Below, piece by piece: positions 1 through 8,750 of a stretch of DNA of 64,000 bases (position 1 is its first letter; each line of letters opens with the position of its first letter). Source of the stretch: an uncultured Actinomycetes bacterium (GTDB lineage Bacteria > Actinomycetota > Actinomycetes > Mycobacteriales > Nakamurellaceae); the NCBI GenBank assembly GCA_937926105.1, contig CALANS010000209.1:62001-126000 (forward strand), written 5' to 3'. The notes under the pieces were generated by a model. The model saw only the letters and a program-made list of their open reading frames with translations, made no database searches and was not told where the DNA came from. The position numbers and the translations under genes are program-made.

Positions 1-796
1 CGCGGATCACCCCCAGCGCCACCAGGTCGTTGACGCAGAACACCGCCGTCGGCGGGTTCTTGTCCGCGAGGATCGGACCGAGAGCGGCCTCCCCGCCGTC
101 GGCGTTGAGCAGCGCGGTGGTGACTTCCACCAGTGTCTCGTCCGCGTTCAGCCCGGCACCCTCCAGCGCGGTTCGCATGCCCTCGGCCCGGTCGGCGCAG
201 GCGTGAATCGAATGCGGCCCGTTGATGAACGCGATGCGCCGGTGGCCCTGGGTGAGCAGGTGGCGGGTCGCGAGCGCGCCCCCTGCGACGTCGTCGACGT
301 GCACCGAGCACATTGAGGTGCTGGGCCGGGGCCGGTCCAACAACACCACGGGAGTACCGCGGCCGAACTCTTCCAGCTCGCGCAGGTCGTCCTCGGCGGG
401 GGTGACGAGGATGGCCTGCACGCCCTGCTCGCGGAGCATCTTGAGATAGCGCTGCTCGCGGGCCGGGTCCTTGTCCGAGCTGCACACGATCAGCAGGCAG
501 TCGTCCTGCGCGAGTCGGTCCTCCATCCCGCGTGCCAACTCGGTGTAGTACGGGTTCGCCAGATCGAGGAACACCGCGCCGACACACCGGTTCCCGCCGG
601 CTCGCAGGTGCCGCGCCGACGCATTGGGCACGTACCCGAGTTCGCGGGCGATCGCCTCGACGCGCTCCCGGGTGGCGGTCGCAACCATTTCCGGTTTGTT
701 CAGGACGTTGGACACTGTTGAGATCGACACACCGGCGGCACGCGCGACGTCGCGGATACCCGCTCGTGCGCCCGACTCGGATGACTCGGTTGCCAC
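1..796 (-). CDS. LacI-family transcriptional regulator (3' part beyond window edge)
   Basis: The reverse strand reads from a GTG at 796 through 265 codons without a stop and runs off the left edge. The N-terminus carries a LacI helix-turn-helix (IRDVARAAGVSISTVSNVLN, about residues 14-33), followed by the hinge and a periplasmic-binding-like core (GAVFLDLANPYYTELARGME; then TAVFCVNDLVALGVIR at the cut end). An AGGAGGG Shine-Dalgarno lies at 801-807, five bases before the GTG, which decides the start. It is divergent from the GH78 rhamnosidase gene. A LacI-like palindrome lies between the two and recurs at two more promoters in the window, so it is the likely repressor of the rhamnosidase/sulfatase locus. 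The effector is unknown, probably a sugar from the imported oligosaccharide. Only the C-terminal part is missing. Confidence 0.93.
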   Translation of the reverse strand, partial: MATESSESGARAGIRDVARAAGVSISTVSNVLNKPEMVATATRERVEAIARELGYVPNASARHLRAGGNRCVGAVFLDLANPYYTELARGMEDRLAQDDCLLIVCSSDKDPAREQRYLKMLREQGVQAILVTPAEDDLRELEEFGRGTPVVLLDRPRPSTSMCSVHVDDVAGGALATRHLLTQGHRRIAFINGPHSIHACADRAEGMRTALEGAGLNADETLVEVTTALLNADGGEAALGPILADKNPPTAVFCVNDLVALGVIR

Positions 797-885
797 CCTG
801 CCCTCCTATTCGATTGGCCGCCACAGTGCCGAAACATTGCCACCGGCGTAGTCCCGCCAGACTGGTTCCGGCCGCATCGGGTCGA

Positions 886-914
886 TTGCCTCGAGTCTTG
901 CCTCAGACTAGTCT
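886..914 (+). promoter_or_regulatory. Promoter of the first rhamnosidase gene
   Basis: TTGCCT (886-891), 17-bp spacer, TAGTCT (909-914) fits the actinobacterial TTGNNN-N17-TANNNT pattern. A LacI-type palindrome abuts the -10. Spacer length and arrangement match the promoters at 4474 and 16403. Confidence 0.5.
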
Positions 915-926
915 ATAAAACGTTCC
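914..926. promoter_or_regulatory. LacI-type operator, copy 1
   Basis: TATAAAACGTTCC with a central CG and AAACGTT core. The same core occurs at 4511-4521 and 16442-16452, each time just downstream of a -10 hexamer. Here it sits between the divergent lacI-family gene and the GH78 gene. That the repressor at 1-796 binds it is inference. Confidence 0.55.
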
Positions 927-956
927 AACACCGCTTGCACCGCTCAAGGAGTTCGC

Positions 957-3569
957 GTGGCGCCCGTGCCCCCACCCGTCGACCTGCGCGTGGAGCACGA
1001 GCACGATCCGATCGGACTCGATGAGCCTCTGCCTCGGCTGTCCTGGCGACTCCCGGCGGGCACTCCGGAGCAGTCGGGCTACCAGGTGCAGGTGCAGGGC
1101 ATCGACGTCAGCTCGATCATGTGGGACACCGGTCGAGCTGCGTCCGCCGATTCAATCCAGGTCACTTACGGCGGGCCGGAATTGCGGGCCTTCGCGTCGT
1201 ACCGGTGGCGAGTGCGCTACTGGGCGGGCGCGGACGACGCAAGCGACTGGGCCACCGGAACCTGGTCGATGGGACCGATGGGTGAGTCGGACTGGGCCCC
1301 TGCGCACTGGGTCACTGCCGGCGACGCGACTCCCGAGGAACTGCGTCCGGCACCGCTTCTGCGTCGGGTCTTCGAGCGAGAAGGCTCGCAAGTTGCGTCG
1401 GCGACCCTATTCGTGTGTGGGCTCGGTTACGCAACGTGTCACGTCAACGGGCAACCCGTCACCGCAGATATCTTGCAGCCCGCGCCCACCAATTACGACA
1501 AGACCGCGCTCTACAACTCATACGACGTGACCAGCTTGGTACAGCAGGGGCGTAATTGCCTCGCCGTCGAACTCGGGCGTGGTCGTTTCGCTGATCTGAC
1601 CTGGAGTGTGTGGAACTGGCACCGCGCCCACTGGGTGGCGCAACCGCGGCTACGCGCATTCATTCGCATCGCCAACACCTCGGGCGAGGTCGAGACTGTC
1701 GGCACAGACGACAGATGGCTCTGGCACGCCGGTCCTACACGGGCGGACTCTCTGTTCCGAGGTGAGACCTATGATGCGCGCCAGGCCGTCGACGATTGGA
1801 CCAATCCTGCTTTCGACGACAGCGATTGGATCGCCGTCCACGCGACTGATGGCCCTGCCGGACGGCTGCGGTCCCAACGAGTCGAGCCCATACGCGTGAC
1901 GGAGACGGTGACGCCAGTGGCTGTCCGGCAGATCGGACCAGGAACCACGGTGTTCGACTTCGGCCGACAGATTGCCGGCCGATCCGTCGTCGACGGTAGC
2001 GGACTGGCGGACGGCGAGTCCACGCGCATCATCCACGCTGAGACATGCGGCCCCGACGGGCACGCGGTCATCGACCAGCAGCACGGTAGGCCGCTCATCG
2101 AGCCGCCGATCCAAACCGACGAGATCATCGCCTCCGGCGGTCAGATTCGTCATCGCGCCCAGTTCACCTACAAGGGCTTCCGGTTCGTCGAGGTCGACTG
2201 CGACAGCCCGGCCGCGGACTGGAAGATTAGCGCGGAGGTTCTTCACACTGACGTGGCCACGACTGGTGCCTTCGAGTGCTCCGACGACGGACTGAACATG
2301 CTTCACCAGGCGAGCGTGTCGTCGATCCTGTCCAACTTGCATGGCCTCCCCACGGACACTCCCGTCTACGAGAAGAACGGGTGGACGGCCGACGGACACC
2401 TGTCGATGGAGGCGGCGATCGCCAACTTCGACATGGCGCGCCTGTACACCAAGTGGCTGGACGACTTCGCCGACAGTCAACGGGCCGACGGAGAGATCCC
2501 ACCCATCGTGCCGACGTCCGGAGACCCAGGCTGGGGCTATTCCGATTCCGGCGCAGGGATCGTCGCGCCGCAACCTTCGTGGGATGCCGCATACCCTGAG
2601 GTCGCCTGGGCAATGTGGCAGTACTACGGCGATCGCCGCATCGTTGAGCGGCACTTCGAGGGGCTGGTGCGCTACCTGAAACACATCGTCGGTCACCTGG
2701 ACGGCTTCATATTCCACGGCGGCCTCGGGGACTGGTGGACACCGAATCACTCTGCCCGTCCCAGAGAAGACGCGGACCTGCACCAGACCGCCTACGTCGC
2801 ACGTTGGATGGACCTGACCGCGCGGATGGCCGGAGTGCTCAACGAAGCCGACACCCTCGCCTGGTGCGAGGGGCTTCACGAGCAGGTGACTGGGGCGTTC
2901 CAGCGGACGTTCTTCGACGACGCCCGCGGCTTTTATGCTGCGGAATCGGGCGGACCGTTCCGGCAGGCCGCCAACGCGGTGCCGCTGGCCCTGGGCCTAG
3001 TCCCACAGGACCTTGTTGGCTCGACTGTCGACGCCATCGTGCAAGACGTGCTGCAGCGAAACGATCACCCGGACACCGGCGTGATCGGCATCAAGCACCT
3101 GTTGCAGGTGCTCTCGGGGCACGGCCATCACGATCTGGCAGTGAGGGTCGCGACGGTGCCCGGCTATCCAGGCCTCCTGCGGTGGTTCGATGACGGAGTT
3201 CTCAGCCTTCACGAGGGCTGGGACGACGATGCGCGCTCGCACAACCACCACTACTTCGCGTCCGTCGACCAGTGGCTGTTCGAACGAGTCCTGGGTGTGA
3301 AGCCGGCCGCACCGGGATACCGCACGGTCCGGATAGAGCTGCAAGCCCCGCAGCAAGTCCAGTGGGCGCGCGGACACGTGACGACTCCGTCCGGGCGTGT
3401 CGATGTCACCTGGCATCAACGAGCTTCGGGGTTCGAATTGAAGGTCAGAGTTCCACCAGGGGTCGAGGCTGCAGTCCCCGGCGTCGCCGGGAGTCGGTCC
3501 ACCCAGCCGGTCGTGTTTGGCCCCGGCGAACATGATCTCGTCGTTCATCCCAAGGAGCGGCGCGACTGA
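957..3569 (+). CDS. Alpha-L-rhamnosidase, GH78
   Basis: An 870-residue protein with GH78 layout: an N-terminal fibronectin-like domain (VDLRVEHEHDPIGLDEPLPRLSW), a rhamnosidase N domain with a VNG..V motif near residue 165, an (alpha/alpha)6 catalytic barrel from about 440, and a C-terminal beta-sandwich (GVKPAAPGYRTVRIEL). It would remove terminal alpha-L-rhamnose by inversion. Asp467, Glu472 and Asp479 (DTPVYEKNGWTAD) have the spacing of the catalytic acid cluster of known GH78 enzymes, and Glu753 (HEGWDD) fits the second acidic residue. The motif differs from the usual DCPQRDER..GWTGD, so this is a divergent subgroup. No signal peptide is seen, so it is probably cytoplasmic. The GTG start at 957 is preceded by AAGGAG at 946-951. 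Confidence 0.92.
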   Translation: MAPVPPPVDLRVEHEHDPIGLDEPLPRLSWRLPAGTPEQSGYQVQVQGIDVSSIMWDTGRAASADSIQVTYGGPELRAFASYRWRVRYWAGADDASDWATGTWSMGPMGESDWAPAHWVTAGDATPEELRPAPLLRRVFEREGSQVASATLFVCGLGYATCHVNGQPVTADILQPAPTNYDKTALYNSYDVTSLVQQGRNCLAVELGRGRFADLTWSVWNWHRAHWVAQPRLRAFIRIANTSGEVETVGTDDRWLWHAGPTRADSLFRGETYDARQAVDDWTNPAFDDSDWIAVHATDGPAGRLRSQRVEPIRVTETVTPVAVRQIGPGTTVFDFGRQIAGRSVVDGSGLADGESTRIIHAETCGPDGHAVIDQQHGRPLIEPPIQTDEIIASGGQIRHRAQFTYKGFRFVEVDCDSPAADWKISAEVLHTDVATTGAFECSDDGLNMLHQASVSSILSNLHGLPTDTPVYEKNGWTADGHLSMEAAIANFDMARLYTKWLDDFADSQRADGEIPPIVPTSGDPGWGYSDSGAGIVAPQPSWDAAYPEVAWAMWQYYGDRRIVERHFEGLVRYLKHIVGHLDGFIFHGGLGDWWTPNHSARPREDADLHQTAYVARWMDLTARMAGVLNEADTLAWCEGLHEQVTGAFQRTFFDDARGFYAAESGGPFRQAANAVPLALGLVPQDLVGSTVDAIVQDVLQRNDHPDTGVIGIKHLLQVLSGHGHHDLAVRVATVPGYPGLLRWFDDGVLSLHEGWDDDARSHNHHYFASVDQWLFERVLGVKPAAPGYRTVRIELQAPQQVQWARGHVTTPSGRVDVTWHQRASGFELKVRVPPGVEAAVPGVAGSRSTQPVVFGPGEHDLVVHPKERRD

Positions 3570-3678
3570 CACCGGTCCCGTGCTGCTGCTGATTAACAGG
3601 ACCCACCCCCGAGTCGGACCGCTGAGCACGCTACGTTCACGGATCGACGAAGAGATGAACCTGAGGGAGTGACCCACG

Positions 3679-4449
3679 GTGTCCGAAGTCTTCGATCTGC
3701 CACGGCCTGAGCCTGCGAGCGCCCGACTGGACCGGCCCCCTGGGCTACGCGGCGGCAGGCTTCACTGTCGCGGCCCTGGACCGCAGAGGACAAGGGGTGA
3801 GGGCGAGCACACCGGTGGCGTCACCGGATGGACGGATCGGGGCTATGTGATCCGGGGGCTGATGGACGATCCTCGGGCCGCGTACTACCGCCAGGTCTTC
3901 CTGGACGCGAAACGATTGGCGGATATGGCGCTTGCACTTCCAAACGTCGATCCCAGCAGGGTGGGCGCCATAGGTGGGAGTCAGGGCGGTGGGCTGACCG
4001 TCGCCGCGGCAGCACTTGATCCGCGCATCACCCACATTGCGCCCATGATGCCGTGCCTGAGTGACTATCGTCGCGTCTGGGAAATGTAGTTAGCGGAGAA
4101 CGCCTATCTGGACATCGAAAGCTGGTTCCGCACCTTCGATCCCATGCACGAGCGGGAGCACGAGGCATTCTCCAAGCTGGGGTATAGCGACGTATCACAG
4201 CTCGCACCCCGTGTTCGTGCGCGCGCTCTGATGACTGTGACGCACGCCGATCGGATCTGCCCACCGTCCACGCAGTTCGCGATCTACAACACGCTGCGAG
4301 GTCCCAAGGCCATTCGGGAGTACTTCGACTACGGGCATGAGCCGCGGCTGCCCGGGAACGACGAAGCGAACTACCAGTTCTTCATGAAGATGGTAGTCGA
4401 GCCTGCGCCGCTGTCCGATGGCTCAGGAGACAATCGGACATCGGACTAA
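3679..4449 (+). pseudogene. Broken acetyl-xylan-esterase-like (AXE1/cephalosporin C deacetylase) gene
   Basis: Three lesions are visible in one reading. The start (GTG 3679, GAGGGAG upstream) gives MSEVFDLP, the family's usual beginning, but the next recognisable motif (DWTGPLGYAAAGFTVAALDRR, in another frame near 3727-3790) follows almost at once, so some 60-80 codons are missing. A frameshift near 3790-3810 then restores the first frame for GLMDDPRAAYYRQVFLDAKR and the nucleophile elbow GGSQGGG (about 3978-3998). An in-frame TAG at 4087-4089 interrupts it, and the same frame continues with the C-terminal part containing the family's Asp/His region (THADRICPP; YGHEP) to 4449. Known members are about 320-residue alpha/beta hydrolases that deacetylate sugars. 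It follows the rhamnosidase by 109 bp and was probably its operon partner. Confidence 0.8.
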
Positions 4450-4473
4450 CCGGAAACGTCGCGGGTGAGGGTA

Positions 4474-4502
4474 TTGACGTCCTCGGCCCAACTCGCTAAC
4501 GT
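4474..4502 (+). promoter_or_regulatory. Promoter of the sugar importer operon
   Basis: TTGACG (4474-4479), 17-bp spacer, TAACGT (4497-4502), followed eight bases later by the TAAAACGTTTC operator. Near-consensus for an actinobacterial housekeeping promoter. Confidence 0.6.
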
Positions 4503-4510
4503 CACCGACG

Positions 4511-4521
4511 TAAAACGTTTC
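4511..4521. promoter_or_regulatory. LacI-type operator, copy 2
   Basis: TAAAACGTTTC, with AAACGTTT a perfect palindrome. It sits just downstream of the -10 at 4497-4502, where a bound repressor would block initiation. The 11 bases are identical to the copy at 16442-16452. Confidence 0.6.
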
Positions 4522-4584
4522 TATCCTGGGTCGGGCGACGCAGGACCATCACAGCCTGCAGATTGCGGGAGAGGGAGAAACTCC

Positions 4585-6033
4585 ATGAGGATGCGACGGT
4601 TCTCCGGCGCAGTCGCGCTGCTGGGTATCGCCGGCCTGCTGGTCAGCGGGTGCGGCTCGAGCGGAAGCGACGGCACGTCCGGTTCGTCCGGTTCGACAGC
4701 AAGCGGTGCATCTTCCGGCACTTCGGCCTCGTCGACAGACGGCAGCCAGGCATCCGGGGCGAGCGAAGGATCATCGGGGGCGAGCAGCGCTTCATCCAAC
4801 ACCTCGGACGGCCCGGCAAAGAACGTCACGGTCTGGATTCAGAACGGGGCCTACAGCCAGGACATCCAGGACTACTTGGCGAAGTGGGGCCCCGAGCACA
4901 ACATCAACGTCAAGGTCGACGTACAGGCCTCCGACCAGTATGCGCAGGCCATCGTCCTCGCGCTGAAGACGGGCAAAGCCCCAGACATCTTCCCGGCGAC
5001 CAAGACGAACCAACTCGTTGACGCAGGCTATCTACTGCCACTGGACGATGTTCTCTCCGACGACATCAAGGCTCAGTACTCCGACTCCATGAAGGCGCCG
5101 AGCCAGTTCGTCTGGGGAGGCAAGAACTACGCCGTCCCGACCACGACGAACACCATCCGCCTGGCCTACAACAAGGACATCTTCACGAAGGCAGGCCTGG
5201 ATCCCGACAAGCCACCGACCACCATCAGCGAAATCGAGACTGATTGCACGGCCATCGCGAAGGTCAGTGATGTCTATTGCTTCGGTCTGCCACTCAAGTG
5301 GGCCGGGTTTGTTGCATGGGACCTGGCGCCGCTAGCTGTCGCCGGGACAGACGTACACAACACCGGATTTTACGATGCGTCGACCGGGAAGATCGATTTC
5401 TCCTCCGCAGCGCCAGTCGTCAAGCTCTACCGCGACATGATCGCCAACAAGTGGGCGTACCCGGGAGCGAGCTCGCTGGATAATGACCCGATGCGCAGCG
5501 CCTTCGCCGAGGGCAAGATCGGCATGTTCGTGTCGGCGTCGTGGGACATCGGGCTGATCAACGATCAGTTCAAGACAAAGGCCGATTGGGCAGCCACTCA
5601 GCTTCCGGTGCCGGACGGCCAGCAGCACCAGCAGAACCCGATGAGCATCGGCTCCGGCTACTCGATCAATGCCAAGACCGCAGACCCGGAAGCTGCCACC
5701 GCAGTCCTCGAGGCGATCGTCGGATCTGACTTGCAAGGCGAACTCGCCAACGCCGGACTGGTCATCTCGGTCAATCAGGACGTGAAGGTAGACGGGACCG
5801 ACCTGGCTCCGCAATTCGCCGAGTACGCGCTGTCCGATGGCGATGTCAAGCAAAACCCGACACCTACCGGGGCAGTGAGTATCACCGGCAAGACCTACCA
5901 GGATGTCGTGGCATCGTTGATCCTCGGTTCCGGTGATATCGACTCGGCGCTGAGCGATCTGACCAAGCGGTACAACGCGGCGTTGGATTCCTCGGTGAGT
6001 GCCGGAGACGTCAATCTCGACGACTACAAGTAG
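4585..6033 (+). CDS. Sugar ABC transporter substrate-binding lipoprotein (family 1)
   Basis: A 482-residue lipoprotein. The signal peptide MRMRRFSGAVALLGIAGLL is followed by a lipobox (VSGC), then a Ser/Gly/Ala linker to about residue 75, then a MalE-type fold (VTVWIQNGAYSQDIQDYLAKW; NTIRLAYNKDIFTKAGLDPDKP; EGKIGMFVSASWDI). The ATG at 4585 was chosen because it starts the signal peptide and follows a GGGAGAGGGAG stretch. It captures oligosaccharide outside the membrane for the two permeases downstream. The ligand is not readable from sequence, but the rhamnosidase, GH42 and sulfatase neighbours suggest a sulfated rhamnose- or galactose-containing oligomer. Confidence 0.9.
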   Translation: MRMRRFSGAVALLGIAGLLVSGCGSSGSDGTSGSSGSTASGASSGTSASSTDGSQASGASEGSSGASSASSNTSDGPAKNVTVWIQNGAYSQDIQDYLAKWGPEHNINVKVDVQASDQYAQAIVLALKTGKAPDIFPATKTNQLVDAGYLLPLDDVLSDDIKAQYSDSMKAPSQFVWGGKNYAVPTTTNTIRLAYNKDIFTKAGLDPDKPPTTISEIETDCTAIAKVSDVYCFGLPLKWAGFVAWDLAPLAVAGTDVHNTGFYDASTGKIDFSSAAPVVKLYRDMIANKWAYPGASSLDNDPMRSAFAEGKIGMFVSASWDIGLINDQFKTKADWAATQLPVPDGQQHQQNPMSIGSGYSINAKTADPEAATAVLEAIVGSDLQGELANAGLVISVNQDVKVDGTDLAPQFAEYALSDGDVKQNPTPTGAVSITGKTYQDVVASLILGSGDIDSALSDLTKRYNAALDSSVSAGDVNLDDYK

Positions 6034-6070
6034 TAGGTCACGCGCGGTCGCCGCCATGCCGGCGGCCACT

Positions 6071-6112
6071 GCGTCGGCCTGGTCAGCATCAGGGCGCCGG
6101 CCAGGCCGACGC
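6071..6112 (+). terminator. Stem-loop between binding-protein and permease genes (probable attenuator)
   Basis: Perfect 12-bp inverted repeat: GCGTCGGCCTGG (6071-6082) and CCAGGCCGACGC (6101-6112) with an 18-nt loop, 38 bp after the binding-protein stop. No T-run follows, so it may stabilise the upstream mRNA end or attenuate rather than terminate. That would give more binding protein than permease, as is common in ABC operons. Confidence 0.45.
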
Positions 6113-6181
6113 GGCGGGCATTATACCTGGCCTGGATGAGGCGCCTCGTCGCTCGCCGAGACCGTGCGGGTGTCAGCGCGT

Positions 6182-6235
6182 GACTGGACTGTAGCGACAA
6201 TCGTGCCGCGATCGTCTTGACTTGACTGTTGCGAC
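6182..6235 (+). repeat. Imperfect 17-bp direct repeat upstream of the permease gene
   Basis: GACTGGACTGTAGCGAC (6182-6198) and GACTTGACTGTTGCGAC (6219-6235) match at 15 of 17 positions, 37 bp apart, 42 bp before the permease start. Could be paired regulator sites or a chance duplication. Confidence 0.35.
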
Positions 6236-6277
6236 TTCGAAATCGCTACTCACCACGAAGTCGCGAGAGAGGTATAT

Positions 6278-7258
6278 ATGGACACTGCGACCCAGCGGCA
6301 CCCGAAACAGCGGGTGGCCGAGCATGCTGCGCCGGTGCAGAACCGGCGTCGGCGCTGGTGGCAGACGGAAAAGCCGTTGGCCATCGTAATGTCGCTGCCC
6401 GCGCTCTTGCCGTTCGTCGCGTTTTCCATCCTCCCGATCCTGTATGTTATTTACATCAGCTTCACAAGCTACGACGGAATCACCACCCCAACATGGGTAG
6501 GGGTGCAGAACTTCGAGACCCTGCTCCACGACAGCAGTTGGTGGGAGTCAGTCAAGAACACCTTCGTGATCGGGCTGTTCAAGACCGTCGTTGAGATCCC
6601 CCTGGCGCTGTTGATGGCCGTCCTGCTCAACCGCAGCATCCGCGGTCGTAGCGCCTTCATCGGGATATACTTCCTTCCACACGTCATGTCGCTCGCGGTG
6701 ATGGGCGTGGTCTTCTATTTCCTGTTCCGGCCCATCAGCGGGGTCATCAACGGCTGGCTCCAGGCGTTGGGGATCATCTCGTCTGAGGTCGATTGGCTGG
6801 GTAGCGGATCCACCGCCATCGCCAGCATCGTGATCGTCGGAGTCTGGTCGGGGTTCGGGATCAACACGGTGTTCTTCCTTGTCGGCATGCAGACCATCCC
6901 ACGAGACGTCTACGAGAGCGCGGCCATCGACGGGGCGAGCGCCTGGCAGCAGTTTCGCAGCATCACCCTGCCGCTGCTCGGGCCCATGATGCGCATTGTG
7001 GTGATGTTGACCATCGTGTTCTCGCTGCGCTCCTTTGACCTGATCAAAACATTGACCGACGGGGGGCCGGCGGGGGAGACGGACGTGATGTTCACCTACC
7101 TTTTCGGCTACTTCTTCAGCCTGGACCGCGCCACCCAGTACGGCTACGGATCGGCCCTCGGCGTGGGCGCGAGCATCATCATCGCCATCGTGTCGACCGT
7201 GTACCTGTACTTCAGTAGAAACCAGGGGAACACGGGCGGGAATGGGGGCAAGCGGTGA
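6278..7258 (+). CDS. Sugar ABC transporter permease, MalF type
   Basis: A 326-residue integral membrane protein. A basic cytoplasmic N-terminus (RRRRWWQTEKP) leads into about six transmembrane helices (first: AIVMSLPALLPFVAFSILPI). The EAA loop reads YESAAIDGASAWQQFRSITLPLLGP near residues 210-235, the site that contacts the ATPase. A GAGAGG lies about 8 bases before the ATG. It pairs with the MalG-type permease whose GTG start overlaps this stop by four bases. No ATPase gene is in the operon, as in actinobacterial CUT1 systems that share an MsiK-type ATPase encoded elsewhere. Confidence 0.93.
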   Translation: MDTATQRHPKQRVAEHAAPVQNRRRRWWQTEKPLAIVMSLPALLPFVAFSILPILYVIYISFTSYDGITTPTWVGVQNFETLLHDSSWWESVKNTFVIGLFKTVVEIPLALLMAVLLNRSIRGRSAFIGIYFLPHVMSLAVMGVVFYFLFRPISGVINGWLQALGIISSEVDWLGSGSTAIASIVIVGVWSGFGINTVFFLVGMQTIPRDVYESAAIDGASAWQQFRSITLPLLGPMMRIVVMLTIVFSLRSFDLIKTLTDGGPAGETDVMFTYLFGYFFSLDRATQYGYGSALGVGASIIIAIVSTVYLYFSRNQGNTGGNGGKR

Positions 7259-8100
7259 GAGGGCCCACGGCCGTAGCCCGCCGTTCGGTACTGTACGTCG
7301 TATTGACGATCGTCGCGGTCTTCACGGTCGCGCCACTGCTGTATGCGTTCTTCGCGGCATTCAAACCACTCAACGAGATCCTGTCGAATGGCGCCCAGCT
7401 GTTGCCCCAGACGTGGACCATTCAAAATTTTGTCCATGTGTGGCAGATCGGCAACTTCGGCCGCTATTTCGGTAACTCCGTCTTCGTCACGGCCAGCGTG
7501 GTGCTGCTCGACCTCGTGTCCTCGTCGATGCTCGGATACCTGCTCGCGCGGCGCTTGCTGCCCGGTGGGCGAGCATTGAGCGGTCTGATGGCCTCGGTGC
7601 TCTTCCTGGGCGTCGGCACGGCCACCTTGTACCCACGCTTCGTGATTGCGGACTGGCTGGGCGTGGATAACCTCGTCGGCGTCGTCCTTGTTGAATTGTC
7701 GGGCATGACCGTGGTTCACACGTTCCTGATTCGCGGGTTCGTGCAGAGCCTTCCCACGGAGATCGAGGATGCCGCCCGCGTCGATGGTGCCGGGTTGTGG
7801 CGCATGTACTGGCGGGTGATGTTCCCGCTCATGCGACCCATTTTGGCGACGACCGTGATTCTTGGATTCCAAGGGGCCTGGAACGCATTCCAGAGTCCGT
7901 ACGTGTTCACCTTGTCCGCACCAGAGCAGCGGACCCTGGTGGTGGCCGTTTACGCCTTGCGGAGCACATCAGAGGGTACTCAGGCATACGACCTGATGCT
8001 CGCCGGTGCCGTCGTCATCATCATTCCGGTGACGGTCGTGTTCTTCCTGCTGCAGCGCTATTTCATTCGGGGACTCACCGAGGGGAGCATCAAAGGATGA
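7255..8100 (+). CDS. Sugar ABC transporter permease, MalG type
   Basis: A 281-residue membrane protein starting at a GTG inside a GTGA overlap with the previous gene, so translation is probably coupled. The first helix (VLYVVLTIVAVFTVAPLLYAF) is followed by the usual MalG segments and an EAA loop (PTEIEDAARVDGAGLWRMYWRVMFPLMRP). The end (QRYFIRGLTEGSIKG) is the typical MalG C-terminus. It forms the inner-membrane channel with the upstream permease. The next gene also overlaps by four bases (ATGA). Confidence 0.93.
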   Translation: MRGPTAVARRSVLYVVLTIVAVFTVAPLLYAFFAAFKPLNEILSNGAQLLPQTWTIQNFVHVWQIGNFGRYFGNSVFVTASVVLLDLVSSSMLGYLLARRLLPGGRALSGLMASVLFLGVGTATLYPRFVIADWLGVDNLVGVVLVELSGMTVVHTFLIRGFVQSLPTEIEDAARVDGAGLWRMYWRVMFPLMRPILATTVILGFQGAWNAFQSPYVFTLSAPEQRTLVVAVYALRSTSEGTQAYDLMLAGAVVIIIPVTVVFFLLQRYFIRGLTEGSIKG

Positions 8101-8750
8101 ACGCCCGCTGGTACCGCATCTGCGTTGCCTACGGCAGCCTGATATGGCTCAATCTGCTGTTTGTGGTGGTGTCGCTGGGTATCGTCACAATGCCGGCAGC
8201 GCTGGTAGCGGTGTACGACCAGGAGCGACGGATGTGCACCGAGGCGGTGGCTCCGACTTGGCGTGGGTTCCTCGCCTCCTTCTGGCGCCTGGGTGCGCGT
8301 GGAACTGCGGTGGTGCTCGTCTTCGCCGCCCCCGTTATCGGAGCCGGCGCGGTGGTGGGCACCTCGTCGTCGGCATTCGCCGCCGGGGCTGCCCTAGTCC
8401 TGGGTGCGATCGCTGCCACGTTCCTGAGCCTGGCGCCCTACGTCGTCAGCGTCGGTCCGAAAGACGTGCGGACTTGCCTGGTGAATGTGGTCGCCGCCGT
8501 GGTGCTGCGCCCGGGAACTGCGTTGGGTGCCGTGGCGTGCTGGGTGTTCTGCGCCGCCGCGGTGGCCTGGCTACCCGTTGGGTTCGCGTTCGCGCTGTAC
8601 GCGGTGACAGTGAGCCTTCCGGCGTACCTGACGTGCGTCATTGTGTCCCGACAGAGCACCAGGGCGACGGCGACACCGCGGCAGCAAGCAGCGGCGAACG
8701 TGTTGAGTGCTGCGTGTGACCGAGAGCGGAGAGCGGTGCCGGCTTCATGA
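8097..8750 (+). CDS. DUF624 (YesL-like) membrane protein
   Basis: A 217-residue protein with about five hydrophobic helices (IWLNLLFVVVSLGIVTMPAA, TAVVLVFAAPVIGAGAVVG, GAALVLGAIAATFLSLAPYV and others). The N-terminal W..L..L.lvtiP.a pattern is that of DUF624/YesL, a family repeatedly found beside CUT1 sugar importers in Gram-positive bacteria with no settled function. It overlaps both neighbours by four bases, so it is an integral member of this operon. Confidence 0.75.
   Translation: MNARWYRICVAYGSLIWLNLLFVVVSLGIVTMPAALVAVYDQERRMCTEAVAPTWRGFLASFWRLGARGTAVVLVFAAPVIGAGAVVGTSSSAFAAGAALVLGAIAATFLSLAPYVVSVGPKDVRTCLVNVVAAVVLRPGTALGAVACWVFCAAAVAWLPVGFAFALYAVTVSLPAYLTCVIVSRQSTRATATPRQQAAANVLSAACDRERRAVPAS

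Noticed and set aside
1650..2879. 409-codon reverse frame over the first rhamnosidase
   Set aside because: Shadow of the GH78 gene; no domain and no Shine-Dalgarno.
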